NCBI GenBank assembly: GCA_938074565.1
Contig: CALJEQ010000006.1
Coordinates: 434,001 to 498,000, forward strand
Source of the DNA: an uncultured Alkaliphilus sp.
GTDB lineage: Bacteria > Bacillota > Clostridia > Peptostreptococcales > Natronincolaceae
DNA: 64,000 nucleotides
Reading direction: 5' to 3'
Made by a program: the position numbers and the translations under genes. The notes under the pieces were generated by a model. That model did no database searches and had not been told where the DNA came from. It saw only the letters and a program-made list of their open reading frames with translations. This document shows, piece after piece, positions 8,941 to 17,201 of this stretch (the stretch's first letter is position 1; each line of letters opens with the position of its first letter).

Positions 8941-9873
8941 GTGAAGAGAAGAAGAGTAACTGAACCAATAGTGGCTATTGCTAGAAATAGAAAAGAACAG
9001 CAATCCATAGTGGAAGCATTAGATTTATTGCCCATGAATGAACTAATAAAAGCAGAAGACTGTGTTGTTATTACTCCAAACTGGGTTAAGGCTCAACCAC
9101 CTAATACAGCGGCAGTAGTGGGGCCAGAAACTTTAAGGGAACTAATTCAATATGTTAAAAAGAAAAATCCTAAACGAATTGTGGTGGCAACAGGGTCAGG
9201 TGGAGATGAAACAAGTAACGTTTTTAAAGGGATTGGCTATGATGTAGTTATAAATGAAGAAAATGTGGAGTTTATAGATTTGAATTATGGCCCTTACGCA
9301 AAACTTTTTTTAGGGCACGAAATTATAAAAGAAACAGAAATTAATCAATTGATTAATGAGATGGATGTTTTAATTAGCTTTACTCAATTAAAGTACCATG
9401 AAGAAGCCACTATAAGTGCTTCTATAAAAAACATAGCATTGGGTTGGCCTCCAGCAGAAATTCATGGTTTTCCCAAGAAAACACTGGGAATACATGAAGA
9501 TTTGCACGGATTCATTGTAGCCATGACTAAAAAAATCCCTACAGATATATCTATTATCAGTGTAGATAAGGCAATGATTGGCACTGGGCCTTCTGATGGA
9601 AAGGCGATTAATACAGAGGGATTAGTTATTGCAGCAACCGATGCTGTAGCGGCTGATGCAGTGGGAGGAAGGCTACTGGGATTCTTACCTCAAGCAGTTC
9701 AATATATATATAAATTATACCGTGATGGTATAGGGGAGGCAGACCCTAGAAATATTACAATGAAGGGCGTTACATTAGAGGATGCTGAAAAGATATTTTC
9801 TGTTGCTGCTTATGGGCAGGAAGTGGTTTTAGATAAAGACAATAAAATAAAAGAGATACACGGTAATCAATAA
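8941..9873 (+). CDS. DUF362-family protein
   Basis: A 310-residue soluble protein of the DUF362 family, recognised from VVITPNWVKAQPPNTAAVVGPETL, RIVVATGSGGDETSNVFKGIGYD and the central block LISFTQLKYHEEATISASIKN. Some members carry ferredoxin clusters; none is visible here, and there is no cysteine cluster. Biochemical role unknown; relatives are often near lactate racemase or corrinoid genes. GTG 8941 is chosen because AAGGGAGGAA at 8925-8934 is ideally spaced. The ATG at 8896 has no comparable site. That site could pair with CCTCCC just upstream. Confidence 0.8.
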   Translation: MKRRRVTEPIVAIARNRKEQQSIVEALDLLPMNELIKAEDCVVITPNWVKAQPPNTAAVVGPETLRELIQYVKKKNPKRIVVATGSGGDETSNVFKGIGYDVVINEENVEFIDLNYGPYAKLFLGHEIIKETEINQLINEMDVLISFTQLKYHEEATISASIKNIALGWPPAEIHGFPKKTLGIHEDLHGFIVAMTKKIPTDISIISVDKAMIGTGPSDGKAINTEGLVIAATDAVAADAVGGRLLGFLPQAVQYIYKLYRDGIGEADPRNITMKGVTLEDAEKIFSVAAYGQEVVLDKDNKIKEIHGNQ

Positions 9874-9880
9874 AACATTA

Positions 9881-9905
9881 AAAACTTCTGATTTTCCGAA
9901 GTTTT
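9881..9905 (+). terminator. Hairpin terminator after the DUF362 gene
   Basis: AAAACTTC (9881-9888) pairs with GAAGTTTT (9898-9905). The 3' arm supplies a short T-run. Confidence 0.6.
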
Positions 9906-9933
9906 AGATGGATGAAAAACCCAAAATCTTTTT

Positions 9934-10003
9934 AGACACTACAAAGATTCAGCACCCTTACGTATTTATGTATACGTTGCAGTCGCTGAATTTTTTAGTG
10001 TCT
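9934..10003 (+). repeat. Dispersed hairpin element, copy A
   Basis: The core (9949-9989) runs TCAGC, AC, an internal loop, ACGTAT, loop, ATACGT, TGCA, GT, one bulged base, GCTGA. Two further copies occur at 49431-49470 (same strand) and 16943-16986 (opposite strand). Copy A has the longest outer stem: AGACACTA (9934-9941) pairs with TAGTGTCT (9996-10003), with an A-rich against a T-rich segment between. It looks like a terminator, but the internal loop is conserved between copies, which a plain terminator does not need. Confidence 0.75.
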
Positions 10004-10171
10004 CGATTATTAGAGTTTTTAATGATCAGTCTATTTTGTTAACTTTATATTTTAGAGGGTATATCTATCAATTATTATATTTTTTTATAATTAGATGTAT
10101 AAAAAGTTTTGTAAAAAGGCATGATATAATAATATATAATAAATTATATGTCGAAATTAATCACATTTATG

Positions 10172-10200
10172 TTTACTAAAAAATAAACCATTGGTATAAT
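10172..10200 (+). promoter_or_regulatory. Sigma-A-type promoter of the small orphan gene
   Basis: TTTACT (10172-10177), a 17-base spacer and TATAAT (10195-10200), about 54 bases before the start codon. Confidence 0.5.
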
Positions 10201-10253
10201 ATTATAGTCAGATTAGTTAATATATAGTAACTTTAATAATTAGGAGGAGGCAA

Positions 10254-10505
10254 ATGATGAATTTAACTTTACAAGATCCAATCGAAAAATTGCTCGAATT
10301 ATGGTTAAGATACTCTACTGTTAATAAAAACCAAAGTGAAACTAAAGAAGAAGTACGTAGTAATAGAATGGAAATAAAAAATGCTTTAGAGAAAAAAGGT
10401 GTTAAAGAAGTTGAAATTTTTGGAATGGAAAACGAAGATTTTATACTGCGTTATTTGTACAAAGGCAATAAACTTTTTAAAAAAGTTTGCCTAAGTGAAA
10501 ACTAA
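10254..10505 (+). CDS. Small hypothetical protein, 83 residues
   Basis: I do not recognise this protein. It has a strong ribosome site (AGGAGGAGG) in front of a double ATG (10254 or 10257), its own promoter and its own terminator, so it is very likely a real single-gene unit. The sequence is soluble and charged, with a predicted helical first half (EKLLELWLRY, then a Lys/Glu-rich stretch) and a second half that suggests short beta strands (KEVEIFGMENEDFILRYLYK). There are no cysteines apart from one near the end and no membrane segment. Codon use resembles its neighbours. Confidence 0.75.
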   Translation: MMNLTLQDPIEKLLELWLRYSTVNKNQSETKEEVRSNRMEIKNALEKKGVKEVEIFGMENEDFILRYLYKGNKLFKKVCLSEN

Positions 10506-10560
10506 TAGATGTTGAAAGTCTACTTAGAAATGTTTTTTAAAGAAATAACATGATAAATTG

Positions 10561-10588
10561 CCACTTTTCAACAAGGGAAGTGGTTTTT
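10561..10588 (+). terminator. Terminator of the small orphan gene
   Basis: CCACTT (10561-10566) pairs with AAGTGG (10578-10583), followed by six T residues. Confidence 0.8.
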
Positions 10589-10648
10589 TATGCTCTATTA
10601 TAATGATTTGTATTTAATTAAATATTTTTATATAATAAGATGAAGATG

Positions 10649-10693
10649 AAAAAAGTAAAGAACAATTAAAAAAGTAAAGAACAATTAAAAAAG
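10649..10693. repeat. 19-bp tandem repeat, about 2.4 copies
   Basis: The unit AAAAAAGTAAAGAACAATT occurs at 10649-10667 and 10668-10686 without a mismatch, followed by the first seven bases of a third copy. Confidence 0.9.
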
Positions 10694-10751
10694 GAATGCA
10701 TACCTACGCAGTAAATTCTAAATTTAAAATAATAATAAAATAATGGTAAAT

Positions 10752-10785
10752 AAATAGGATAGAATATAACTATCCTATTTGTTTT
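10752..10785 (+). terminator. Hairpin with T-run just upstream of helD
   Basis: AAATAGGATAG (10752-10762) pairs perfectly with CTATCCTATTT (10770-10780), followed by GTTTT. It ends 34 bases before the helD start, so it may be a leader attenuator or may insulate helD from upstream transcription. Confidence 0.6.
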
Positions 10786-10818
10786 AGTAGAAGATCATTA
10801 CACGAAAGGAGGAATAAT

Positions 10819-13122
10819 ATGACAGCAAAAGACCATTCATCTTATAAAGAGGAACTAGAACGATTGGAATACACAAAAGAATATATTAAAAAAACTTTAG
10901 GAGCTACAGAAGAGTATAAAAAGTTTTATAAAGATAATATCAAAGATGCAATGATAAATTTAGACTACTTAGATAGTAGTCAAAGTTATATTAATATTTT
11001 AATTAATACAAAGTTTATGGAGATGGCAGAACGTAATTTTGATAGCTTAACTAGAGCAAAAGATAAACCTTATTTTGCTAGAATAGATTTTAAATCAAAG
11101 GAAAGTAATGAAATAGATAAAATTTATATAGGTAAAACTTCATTATTTAGAGCAGAGGACGATATTCCCCTTATAGTAGACTGGAGGGCACCTATTGCCA
11201 ATGTTTACTATGAAGGTCGATTAGGAGAGACCACCTATAAAACAGAAAAGTCAACTGAGTCGGGGGAATTACTTTTAAAAAGACAATACTCCATTAATAA
11301 TGGAGAATTAGAAACTATACTAGATGTAGACATTACAGCAACAGATACATTTTTACAGGCTTCTTTAGCTGCGAATGCTGATAGTCGATTAAAAGACATA
11401 GCCTCCACTATTCAGGGAGAACAAAATAGAGTAATAAGGGCAGAGATGGATAGACCTTTAATTGTACAGGGCGTTGCGGGAAGTGGTAAAACCACTATTG
11501 CCCTTCATCGAATAGCTTATTTTATATATACTTACGAAAAAACCTTTGATCCAGAAAATTTTATGATTATGGCACCAAATAATCTTTTCATAAATTACAT
11601 ATCAGAAGTATTACCAGAGCTAGGTGTTGAGAAGGTGGTGCAAACAACATTTATAGATTTTACAAAGGAATTAATAGGACCTCCTTTTAAAATAATTAAT
11701 ACCAGTGATAAATTAATGAAATTAATTAATAGGAAGTGTGATTCAAACAAAGAACTGGATTTATTGCAATGGGCTACAGCATATAAAGGTTCTATGGACA
11801 TGAAGGAACTAATTGATAACTATGTAAAGGATATTGAAATGGCATTTGTACCAGAAGAAGATTTTTGTCTTTTTGATCTGTTAATTGTTTCAAATGAACG
11901 CATTAAAAGTATGTTTTTAACTGAGCTTAACTATTTACCCCTTTACAAAAGAATCAATGAAATTAAAAAAACTTTAACTAATCAATTAAAGTACAGAAAA
12001 GCTGATATACTAAAAAATTTACAAGAAAAGTATGATAATGAAATTTATAGGTTGAGACGTAAAATGGAGGCATCAGAAGAAAGACGATTGAAACTGGTGG
12101 CTTTAATGGAGGAAAGAGATAAAAGTTTAGAGGATACAAAAAAAGAATTTAAAACTGTTATTAAAAAATATTTGTCTAAGTTTCCTTCCCTTAAATTAAT
12201 AGATTATTATATGGATTTAATGACCAACAAAGAAAAAATTAAACGCTATTCTAATAATAATTTAACAGATGAACAATGTCACTATCTTACCCAAGTAAAC
12301 AGTGGTTTATTGTTAAAAAATAATATAGAATTGGAGGATATTTCTTCAGTAGTCTATATGAAACACCTTATTTTTGGTTTTACTAAAAAAATAGATGTTA
12401 AGAATATTGTTATTGACGAGGCACAAGATTTTAGTCTATTTCAATTTTATGTATTAAAACAAATATTACATACAAATATGTTTACCTTATTAGGAGATTT
12501 ATCACAAGGGATTCATAGCTATCGAAGTATTCAAAATTGGGAAGAAGTTTTAGAGAAGGTGTTTGATAAAAACAAAAGTAATTATATGACTTTGGTTCAA
12601 AGTTATCGTACCACCATTGAAGTAATGAACTTAGCCAATGAAGTAATTAAAAAGCTAAAAAATGATAAGATTGTTTTAGCAAAACCAGTTATTAGACATG
12701 GTAACAAGCCACAAGTTAAAGAATTTCTAAATACAGAAGAGCTTATTAGTTCATTAGAAAATAGAATTGAAGAAATGGTAAGTGAAGGGTATAAGTCTGT
12801 TGCTTTAATTTGTAAGACGATGGAAGACTGTAATAGGGTTAAAGAAAGGTTAGATAAAAATAACAGATTAAAAGCAAAATTACTGGATGGTAAAGATGAT
12901 AATTATTCAGCAGGAATAATGTTAGTCCCTTCTTATATAGCAAAGGGTCTGGAATTTGATGTGGTGTTTATTGTAAATCTTGAAGAAAAATATGAAGAAT
13001 TAGAATTGGACATAAAACTTTTGTATGTGGCAATGACAAGAACATTGCATCAATTATTTGTATTTACAATGGAAGACACAATCCCCATGTTAAAAGATAT
13101 TAGTGAGGATTTATATGAATAG
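10819..13122 (+). CDS. helD: RNA polymerase-associated helicase-like ATPase HelD
   Basis: A 767-residue superfamily 1 (UvrD/Rep) protein whose length matches Bacillus HelD (774). The N-terminal arm is helical and charged, as in HelD proteins that insert into the RNA polymerase secondary channel. Motifs in order: Walker A GVAGSGKTTIALHR near residue 220, a coiled-coil insertion (about 380-460, rich in Arg/Glu/Lys), Walker B VIDEAQDFSLFQF, motif III LLGDLSQGIHSY, motif IV QSYRTT, motif V YIAKGLEFDVVFIVN and motif VI LLYVAMTRTLHQL. HelD recycles stalled RNA polymerase, releasing nucleic acid using ATP. The start has AAAGGAGGAATAAT upstream. It forms its own unit. Confidence 0.9.
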   Translation: MTAKDHSSYKEELERLEYTKEYIKKTLGATEEYKKFYKDNIKDAMINLDYLDSSQSYINILINTKFMEMAERNFDSLTRAKDKPYFARIDFKSKESNEIDKIYIGKTSLFRAEDDIPLIVDWRAPIANVYYEGRLGETTYKTEKSTESGELLLKRQYSINNGELETILDVDITATDTFLQASLAANADSRLKDIASTIQGEQNRVIRAEMDRPLIVQGVAGSGKTTIALHRIAYFIYTYEKTFDPENFMIMAPNNLFINYISEVLPELGVEKVVQTTFIDFTKELIGPPFKIINTSDKLMKLINRKCDSNKELDLLQWATAYKGSMDMKELIDNYVKDIEMAFVPEEDFCLFDLLIVSNERIKSMFLTELNYLPLYKRINEIKKTLTNQLKYRKADILKNLQEKYDNEIYRLRRKMEASEERRLKLVALMEERDKSLEDTKKEFKTVIKKYLSKFPSLKLIDYYMDLMTNKEKIKRYSNNNLTDEQCHYLTQVNSGLLLKNNIELEDISSVVYMKHLIFGFTKKIDVKNIVIDEAQDFSLFQFYVLKQILHTNMFTLLGDLSQGIHSYRSIQNWEEVLEKVFDKNKSNYMTLVQSYRTTIEVMNLANEVIKKLKNDKIVLAKPVIRHGNKPQVKEFLNTEELISSLENRIEEMVSEGYKSVALICKTMEDCNRVKERLDKNNRLKAKLLDGKDDNYSAGIMLVPSYIAKGLEFDVVFIVNLEEKYEELELDIKLLYVAMTRTLHQLFVFTMEDTIPMLKDISEDLYE

Positions 13123-13157
13123 AAGTTTTATATAATCTGGGATACCTTGAATATACA

Positions 13158-13185
13158 TTGATTTTATGAATAATAATGTTATAAT
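13158..13185 (+). promoter_or_regulatory. Sigma-A-type promoter of the two-component system
   Basis: TTGATT (13158-13163), a 16-base spacer and TATAAT (13180-13185), about 50 bases before the kinase start. Confidence 0.6.
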
Positions 13186-13234
13186 TATGATTAAATATTA
13201 TATCATATAGTTTAGTAAACCTTTAGGGTGGTGA

Positions 13235-14659
13235 ATGGTGGATATGTTTATTTCTAATCATGGGTATATACTATTATTCTTTTTTTATGGACTAGCTTTT
13301 TTTTCAATGGGAATATCGGCCTTACAACAAAGAGTACCTAAAGGCACAAATTTCTTTTTATTAAAATCAATAAGATTATTAGGTTACTTTGGGATTATAC
13401 ATGGTATCACTGAATGGGTTATTATGTTAAGAATTATTAATGTATTCCCAGTTTATCAATTGTTATTAATTGTTATTGCAACCTTCTTAAATTCCCTTTC
13501 TTTTGCTTTTCTTTGGGGGTTTGGAGTAAAACTACTGGGGTATAAAGGTAAACACAAAAAAATATTTAATAGATTACCCTGGTTGGTTTTTACAGTTTGG
13601 TTTGTTGGTTTTATTATTTCCTACAGTGTGTTTAAGACAGATCGCCTACATTGGTTATTTGTTGAAGATACCACCAGTAGATATTTTATTGGGCTACCAG
13701 GGGCGATGATTACTGCTTTAGCTTTATACAAGAACGCCAAGTACTTGTCTAATATAAATTTAAAGGATATAGCCATAAAACTTAATGGAATGTCGATGCT
13801 TTTTTTTATTTATGGTGTTTTTGCAGGAGTGATAGTAGAAAAAAGCAACTTTTTGCCTGCCTCCATCATTAATAAAGATCTGTTTTACCAACTATTTAGA
13901 TTTCCAGTGGAATTGGCTAGAGCTATTTCTGCCACTGGAATTACAGTGCTTTTCATCAGTGCTATAGACATTTTCATATGGGAAACCAACCTAAAAATTG
14001 CCATGTTATCTAAGGTACAGTTAATTAGTAAAGAAAGAAAAAAATTAGGTCAAGAGTTACATGATGGAATTATTCAAAACCTATTTGCAACGGGATTACA
14101 GGTGGAAAGTTTAATTGATATGGAAACTGATAAAGAAAAGCAAGAAAACTTATTTTATATTAAAAATAATTTAAATGATACAATAGCTCAAGTAAGGGAA
14201 TTTATAAAAAAAATAGCAACTCAAAATATTAATATTGAAGAGTTAAAGGAAAAACTAATTGAATTAATTACAAACTTTGAAAAAAACAGTGGCATACCAA
14301 TAGAGTTTAATTATTATGTCTCAGAACTTATTCAAGGGTTTTTATCTAATGAAAAAGTTACTCAATTGTACTATATTATACAGGAAGCAGTGAGTAATGC
14401 AATAAAACATTCATCTGCTACAAAAATAACCATAACCATCAATGCCGATATAAAAGATGTGGTTGCCACCATTACAGATAATGGTACTGGCTTTAATCAA
14501 GAAGAGACTAGTATTAATGGTCACTATGGATTAATCTCCATGAAGGAGAGGGCAACATCTGTAAATGGTAAATTGATTATAAATAGTAATGAAAAGGGTG
14601 CGAAAATATCAATATCAATCCCATGGGAGGATGATGTAAATGGAACAGAAAAGTATTAG
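13235..14659 (+). CDS. Membrane sensor histidine kinase, NarL/DegS (HisKA_3) type
   Basis: A protein of 474 residues. The first 250 or so residues form about seven hydrophobic helices, an integral membrane sensor. A HisKA_3 domain follows with the phosphorylated histidine in GQELHDGIIQNLFATG (His276), then a HATPase_c domain with N-box QEAVSNAIKHSS and G-box ITDNGTGF. The stimulus is unknown. ATG 13235 sits very close to AGGGTGGTG, so ATG 13244 is an alternative start. The stop overlaps the response regulator start by 20 bases, which marks a pair. The next gene downstream, a flavin reductase, could be a target. Confidence 0.88.
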   Translation: MVDMFISNHGYILLFFFYGLAFFSMGISALQQRVPKGTNFFLLKSIRLLGYFGIIHGITEWVIMLRIINVFPVYQLLLIVIATFLNSLSFAFLWGFGVKLLGYKGKHKKIFNRLPWLVFTVWFVGFIISYSVFKTDRLHWLFVEDTTSRYFIGLPGAMITALALYKNAKYLSNINLKDIAIKLNGMSMLFFIYGVFAGVIVEKSNFLPASIINKDLFYQLFRFPVELARAISATGITVLFISAIDIFIWETNLKIAMLSKVQLISKERKKLGQELHDGIIQNLFATGLQVESLIDMETDKEKQENLFYIKNNLNDTIAQVREFIKKIATQNINIEELKEKLIELITNFEKNSGIPIEFNYYVSELIQGFLSNEKVTQLYYIIQEAVSNAIKHSSATKITITINADIKDVVATITDNGTGFNQEETSINGHYGLISMKERATSVNGKLIINSNEKGAKISISIPWEDDVNGTEKY

Positions 14660-15278
14660 ACTACTTTTGGTGGATGATCATTCCATTGTTCGTTGGGGAA
14701 TTAGATCTCTTATTGATAGAACTCCAGGCTTATCTGTTTGTGGAGAGGCTGGGTCGTTAAATGAAGCCTACGAAAAGGTTAAGGAACTTCAACCTGATAT
14801 AGTTCTTCTGGATATTAAGCTTCCCGACGGTGACGGTACTGCTGGTTGTAGAGAAATAAAAAAAATAAATGAAGCCATTAAGGTAATCATATTAACTGCT
14901 TATGCAGAGGATTCTATTGTTTTAGAAACTGTTAAGTCTGGGGCAGATGGATATTTATTGAAAAATATAGAGAGTAAAACCATTATAAAGGCAATTAAAG
15001 ATGTTATAGCAGGAACTTCTGTTTTAGATGCATCAGTGGTGGGTAAGGTAATGAATGTTGTGAAGCGTAGTGGTGACTCCATAGACAGTTTAACACCACA
15101 GGAAGTTAAAATTCTTGAATATATAAGTCAAGGAAAAACCAACAAAGAGATAGGGGATGCCCTCTATATTGCAGAGAAAACGGTAAGAAATAATGTAAGT
15201 AGAATAATGAAAAAAATAAATGTAACCAATCGAACAGAAGCTGCCATCTACTGGTCGAGACAAAAGTCCCTAAGATAA
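14640..15278 (+). CDS. Response regulator, NarL/LuxR family
   Basis: A 212-residue regulator with a receiver domain (acidic pocket LLVDDHS, phospho-acceptor Asp58 in IVLLDIKLPDG, conserved Lys in GYLLKN) and a C-terminal LuxR-type helix-turn-helix (LTPQEVKILEYISQGKTNKE then AEKTVRNNVSRIMKKI). It is the partner of the overlapping kinase gene. It would bind promoters as a phosphorylated dimer; the target cannot be read here, although the reductase gene 122 bases downstream, separated by a terminator, is a natural candidate. Confidence 0.92.
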   Translation: MEQKSIRLLLVDDHSIVRWGIRSLIDRTPGLSVCGEAGSLNEAYEKVKELQPDIVLLDIKLPDGDGTAGCREIKKINEAIKVIILTAYAEDSIVLETVKSGADGYLLKNIESKTIIKAIKDVIAGTSVLDASVVGKVMNVVKRSGDSIDSLTPQEVKILEYISQGKTNKEIGDALYIAEKTVRNNVSRIMKKINVTNRTEAAIYWSRQKSLR

Positions 15279-15295
15279 GGGACTTTTGTCTTTTT
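15258..15295 (+). terminator. Strong terminator of the two-component operon
   Basis: AGACAAAAGTCCCT (15258-15271) pairs with AGGGACTTTTGTCT (15278-15291), followed by T residues. The 5' arm overlaps the end of the response regulator gene. Confidence 0.92.
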
Positions 15296-15400
15296 ATAGG
15301 GACAATTGACAAATATACAACAAACTGTTTTCTTAGTATGATATATCTATAACAAATAACAAGTTTGTAAAAAATTAATATCATATGGAGGGAAAAAATA

Positions 15401-16806
15401 ATGTATAAAAAAAGTTTGATTTTAACAATTGCACTATTATTAGTGGTTTCACTATTTGCTGGATGTGCAAAAGAGGCTGTACAACCAACACCAAAAACAG
15501 AAGTCAATAGTGATGTAGTAACAGATGTATTGGTAATAGGTGGTGGTGGAGCTGGTTTAGTATCAGCAATTACCGCAGCTGAAGAAGGTGCAAACGTTAT
15601 CCTTGTTGAAAAATTGTCAGCTGTTGGAGGAAACACAATTATTTCAGCTACAGGGACTACAGCTTCTGATACAAAAATACATGAAGCAGCAGGTATTACT
15701 TTCACTGTTCAAGATCATATTGAGAAAACAATGAAAGAAGGTAAAGATTTACCTAACTTAGAACTAGTTACAATATTAGTGAAAATAGTAATGCTGGATT
15801 AGAATGGTTATTATCTTTAGGTTTAGAATATAAGATGCATGAAAAAGAAGCTTGGACACTTGTTCCAGTAGAAGGACACTTTGGGTCATTAATGATTGAC
15901 GCTTATAAAAAAGAAGCTGCAAAGTATAATAACCTTGAAATTAGAGTTAATACTTCAGCTACTGAATTAGTAGTTGAAGACGGTAAAGTGGTTGGTGCTA
16001 AAGTAAAGGGTAAAGACGGAGACTACACAATTAAAGCTAATGCAGTAATATTAGCTACTGGTGGATTAGGAAACGCTCCTGATGTAATTGCAGAATACAA
16101 TCCTAAATATGCAGGTGGAACTGGTACAATGAGTACACCTGGTCCAACTGGTGACGGTTTAAAAATGGCAACTGCAATTGGTGCAGCTGTAGTAGATATG
16201 GAACACCACATGATGAGACCTTTAGCTACTCCAGGATACTGGATTAGAGAGACAGTAATCAGTGATGAAGAAATTGGTGGAATACTTGTAAATAAGGCTG
16301 CTGAAAGATTTACTAGTGAAACACAACACAGATGGGACTTAGTACCACAAGTTGCTAGTCAAGAAGGCGGAGTTGCATATGTAATTTTCGATACTGATGT
16401 TGCAGAAACCAGCAATGGTAAAGCAGCTGTAAGTAAAGCTAAAATGGTTCAAGCGGACACAATTGAAGAATTAGCAACAAAATTAGGTTTAGACCCAGCA
16501 GCTCTTGCAGCTACGGTTGAAGCTTACAATAACGGTGAAGATGAATTTGAAAGAACATCAATGGGTAAAATTACAGTTGCTCCTTTCTACGGAGTACAAG
16601 CTGAAGTTGCTTCTCATTTCACAATGGGTGGTTTAGCTTTCAATAAAAATGCTGAGATTTTAAATACAGATGGAAATCCAATCCCAGGATTATATGGAGT
16701 TGGTGAAGTTTTAGGTGGATTATACGGAGCTGGACGTGTATATGGTAATGATACAATGGGTAATGTTGTATTCGGTAAGATTGCTGGTAAAAATGCAGCA
16801 AAATAA
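15401..16806 (+). pseudogene. FAD-dependent fumarate-reductase-like lipoprotein, broken by a -1 frameshift
   Basis: Two adjacent frames make one protein. The first (15401-15802) has a lipoprotein signal (LLVVSLFAGC) and the FAD-binding start VLVIGGGGAGLVSAITAAEE. The second (from about 15770 to 16806) continues the FAD_binding_2 fold with VILATGGLGNAPDVI, TGDGLKMA and the C-terminal FAD motif YGVGEVLGGLYGAGRVYGND. The switch point is at 15771-15774. Restoring one A there (ACA-AAT-ATT) gives the smooth sequence LELVTNISENSNAGLEWL, so a single A has been lost from a short run. Repaired, it would be about 468 residues: an exported flavin reductase, perhaps for fumarate or an enoate, without the FMN-binding domain seen in some relatives. 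A sequencing error is an alternative explanation. Confidence 0.85.
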
Positions 16807-16846
16807 TTTAAGTATTAGATAATATCCCCCCTTTTTTTAAAATAGT

Positions 16847-16878
16847 ACATCCGTAACCCTATTGGTTACGGATGTTTT
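16847..16878 (+). terminator. Terminator of the flavin reductase gene
   Basis: ACATCCGTAACC (16847-16858) pairs perfectly with GGTTACGGATGT (16864-16875), followed by TTT. Confidence 0.9.
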
Positions 16879-16935
16879 AAATTGCAGATATAGTAAAAAA
16901 ATTAGAACTGATAAAAGTATCTATATTAAAGGAAT

Positions 16936-16994
16936 AAAAAAATCAGCCATTGCAACGTATAATAAATAAATACGTAAAGATGCTGATTTTTTTT
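16936..16994 (-). repeat. Dispersed hairpin element, copy C (inverted)
   Basis: The core is 16943-16986, read on the minus strand. It matches copies A and B in TCAGC, CYTT, ACGTAT, ATACGT, TGCA and GCTGA. Here the pair following TCAGC is AT opposite AT instead of AC opposite GT, a compensatory change. Seven A and eight T residues flank the core, so it could terminate transcription in either direction. Confidence 0.75.
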
Positions 16995-17201
16995 GTGAAC
17001 AGGATGATAATCGTGGCTAACCAGTGTATATCTACAAAAATCGACAGTTGACAGCCTAAAAGCCCAATGATATAATCAAAATAATTCAAAAACGGTCACA
17101 AACAATTAAAAGTAATCAATAACAATTTTAATATTAGCATAACTTACTTAAATATAATCATAGCGATACATTTTCCCAATATCAATGAAGGGAGACGGAG
17201 T

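Larger units (their letters stand above)
9874..10253. other. Intergenic region with terminator, hairpin element copy A and promoter
   Basis: This 380-base gap holds a simple terminator-like hairpin (9881-9905), the dispersed hairpin element copy A (9934-10003) and a promoter for the small gene at 10254. AT-rich sequence between 10040 and 10160 shows nothing else I can name. Confidence 0.7.
10506..10818. other. Intergenic region before helD
   Basis: The 313-base gap contains a terminator (10561-10588), a 19-base tandem repeat (10649-10693) and a second hairpin with a short T-run (10752-10785) only 34 bases upstream of helD. No gene is visible in it. Confidence 0.7.
16807..17201. other. Intergenic region before the fructose operon
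   Basis: This 395-base gap contains a strong terminator (16847-16878), hairpin element copy C on the minus strand (16936-16994) and an AT-rich promoter zone before fruR with a TATAAT at 17153-17158. The stretch 17089-17140 is rich in CAA/AAC and could hold the FruR operator, but I see no clear dyad. Confidence 0.6.

Noticed and set aside
15106..15705. A 199-codon minus-strand open frame
   Set aside because: It lies opposite the response regulator end, a terminator and the signal region of the flavin reductase, has no ribosome site and no family resemblance.
17089..17140. FruR operator repeats upstream of fruR
   Set aside because: Several CAA/AAC-rich words occur, but no convincing direct or inverted repeat could be drawn.
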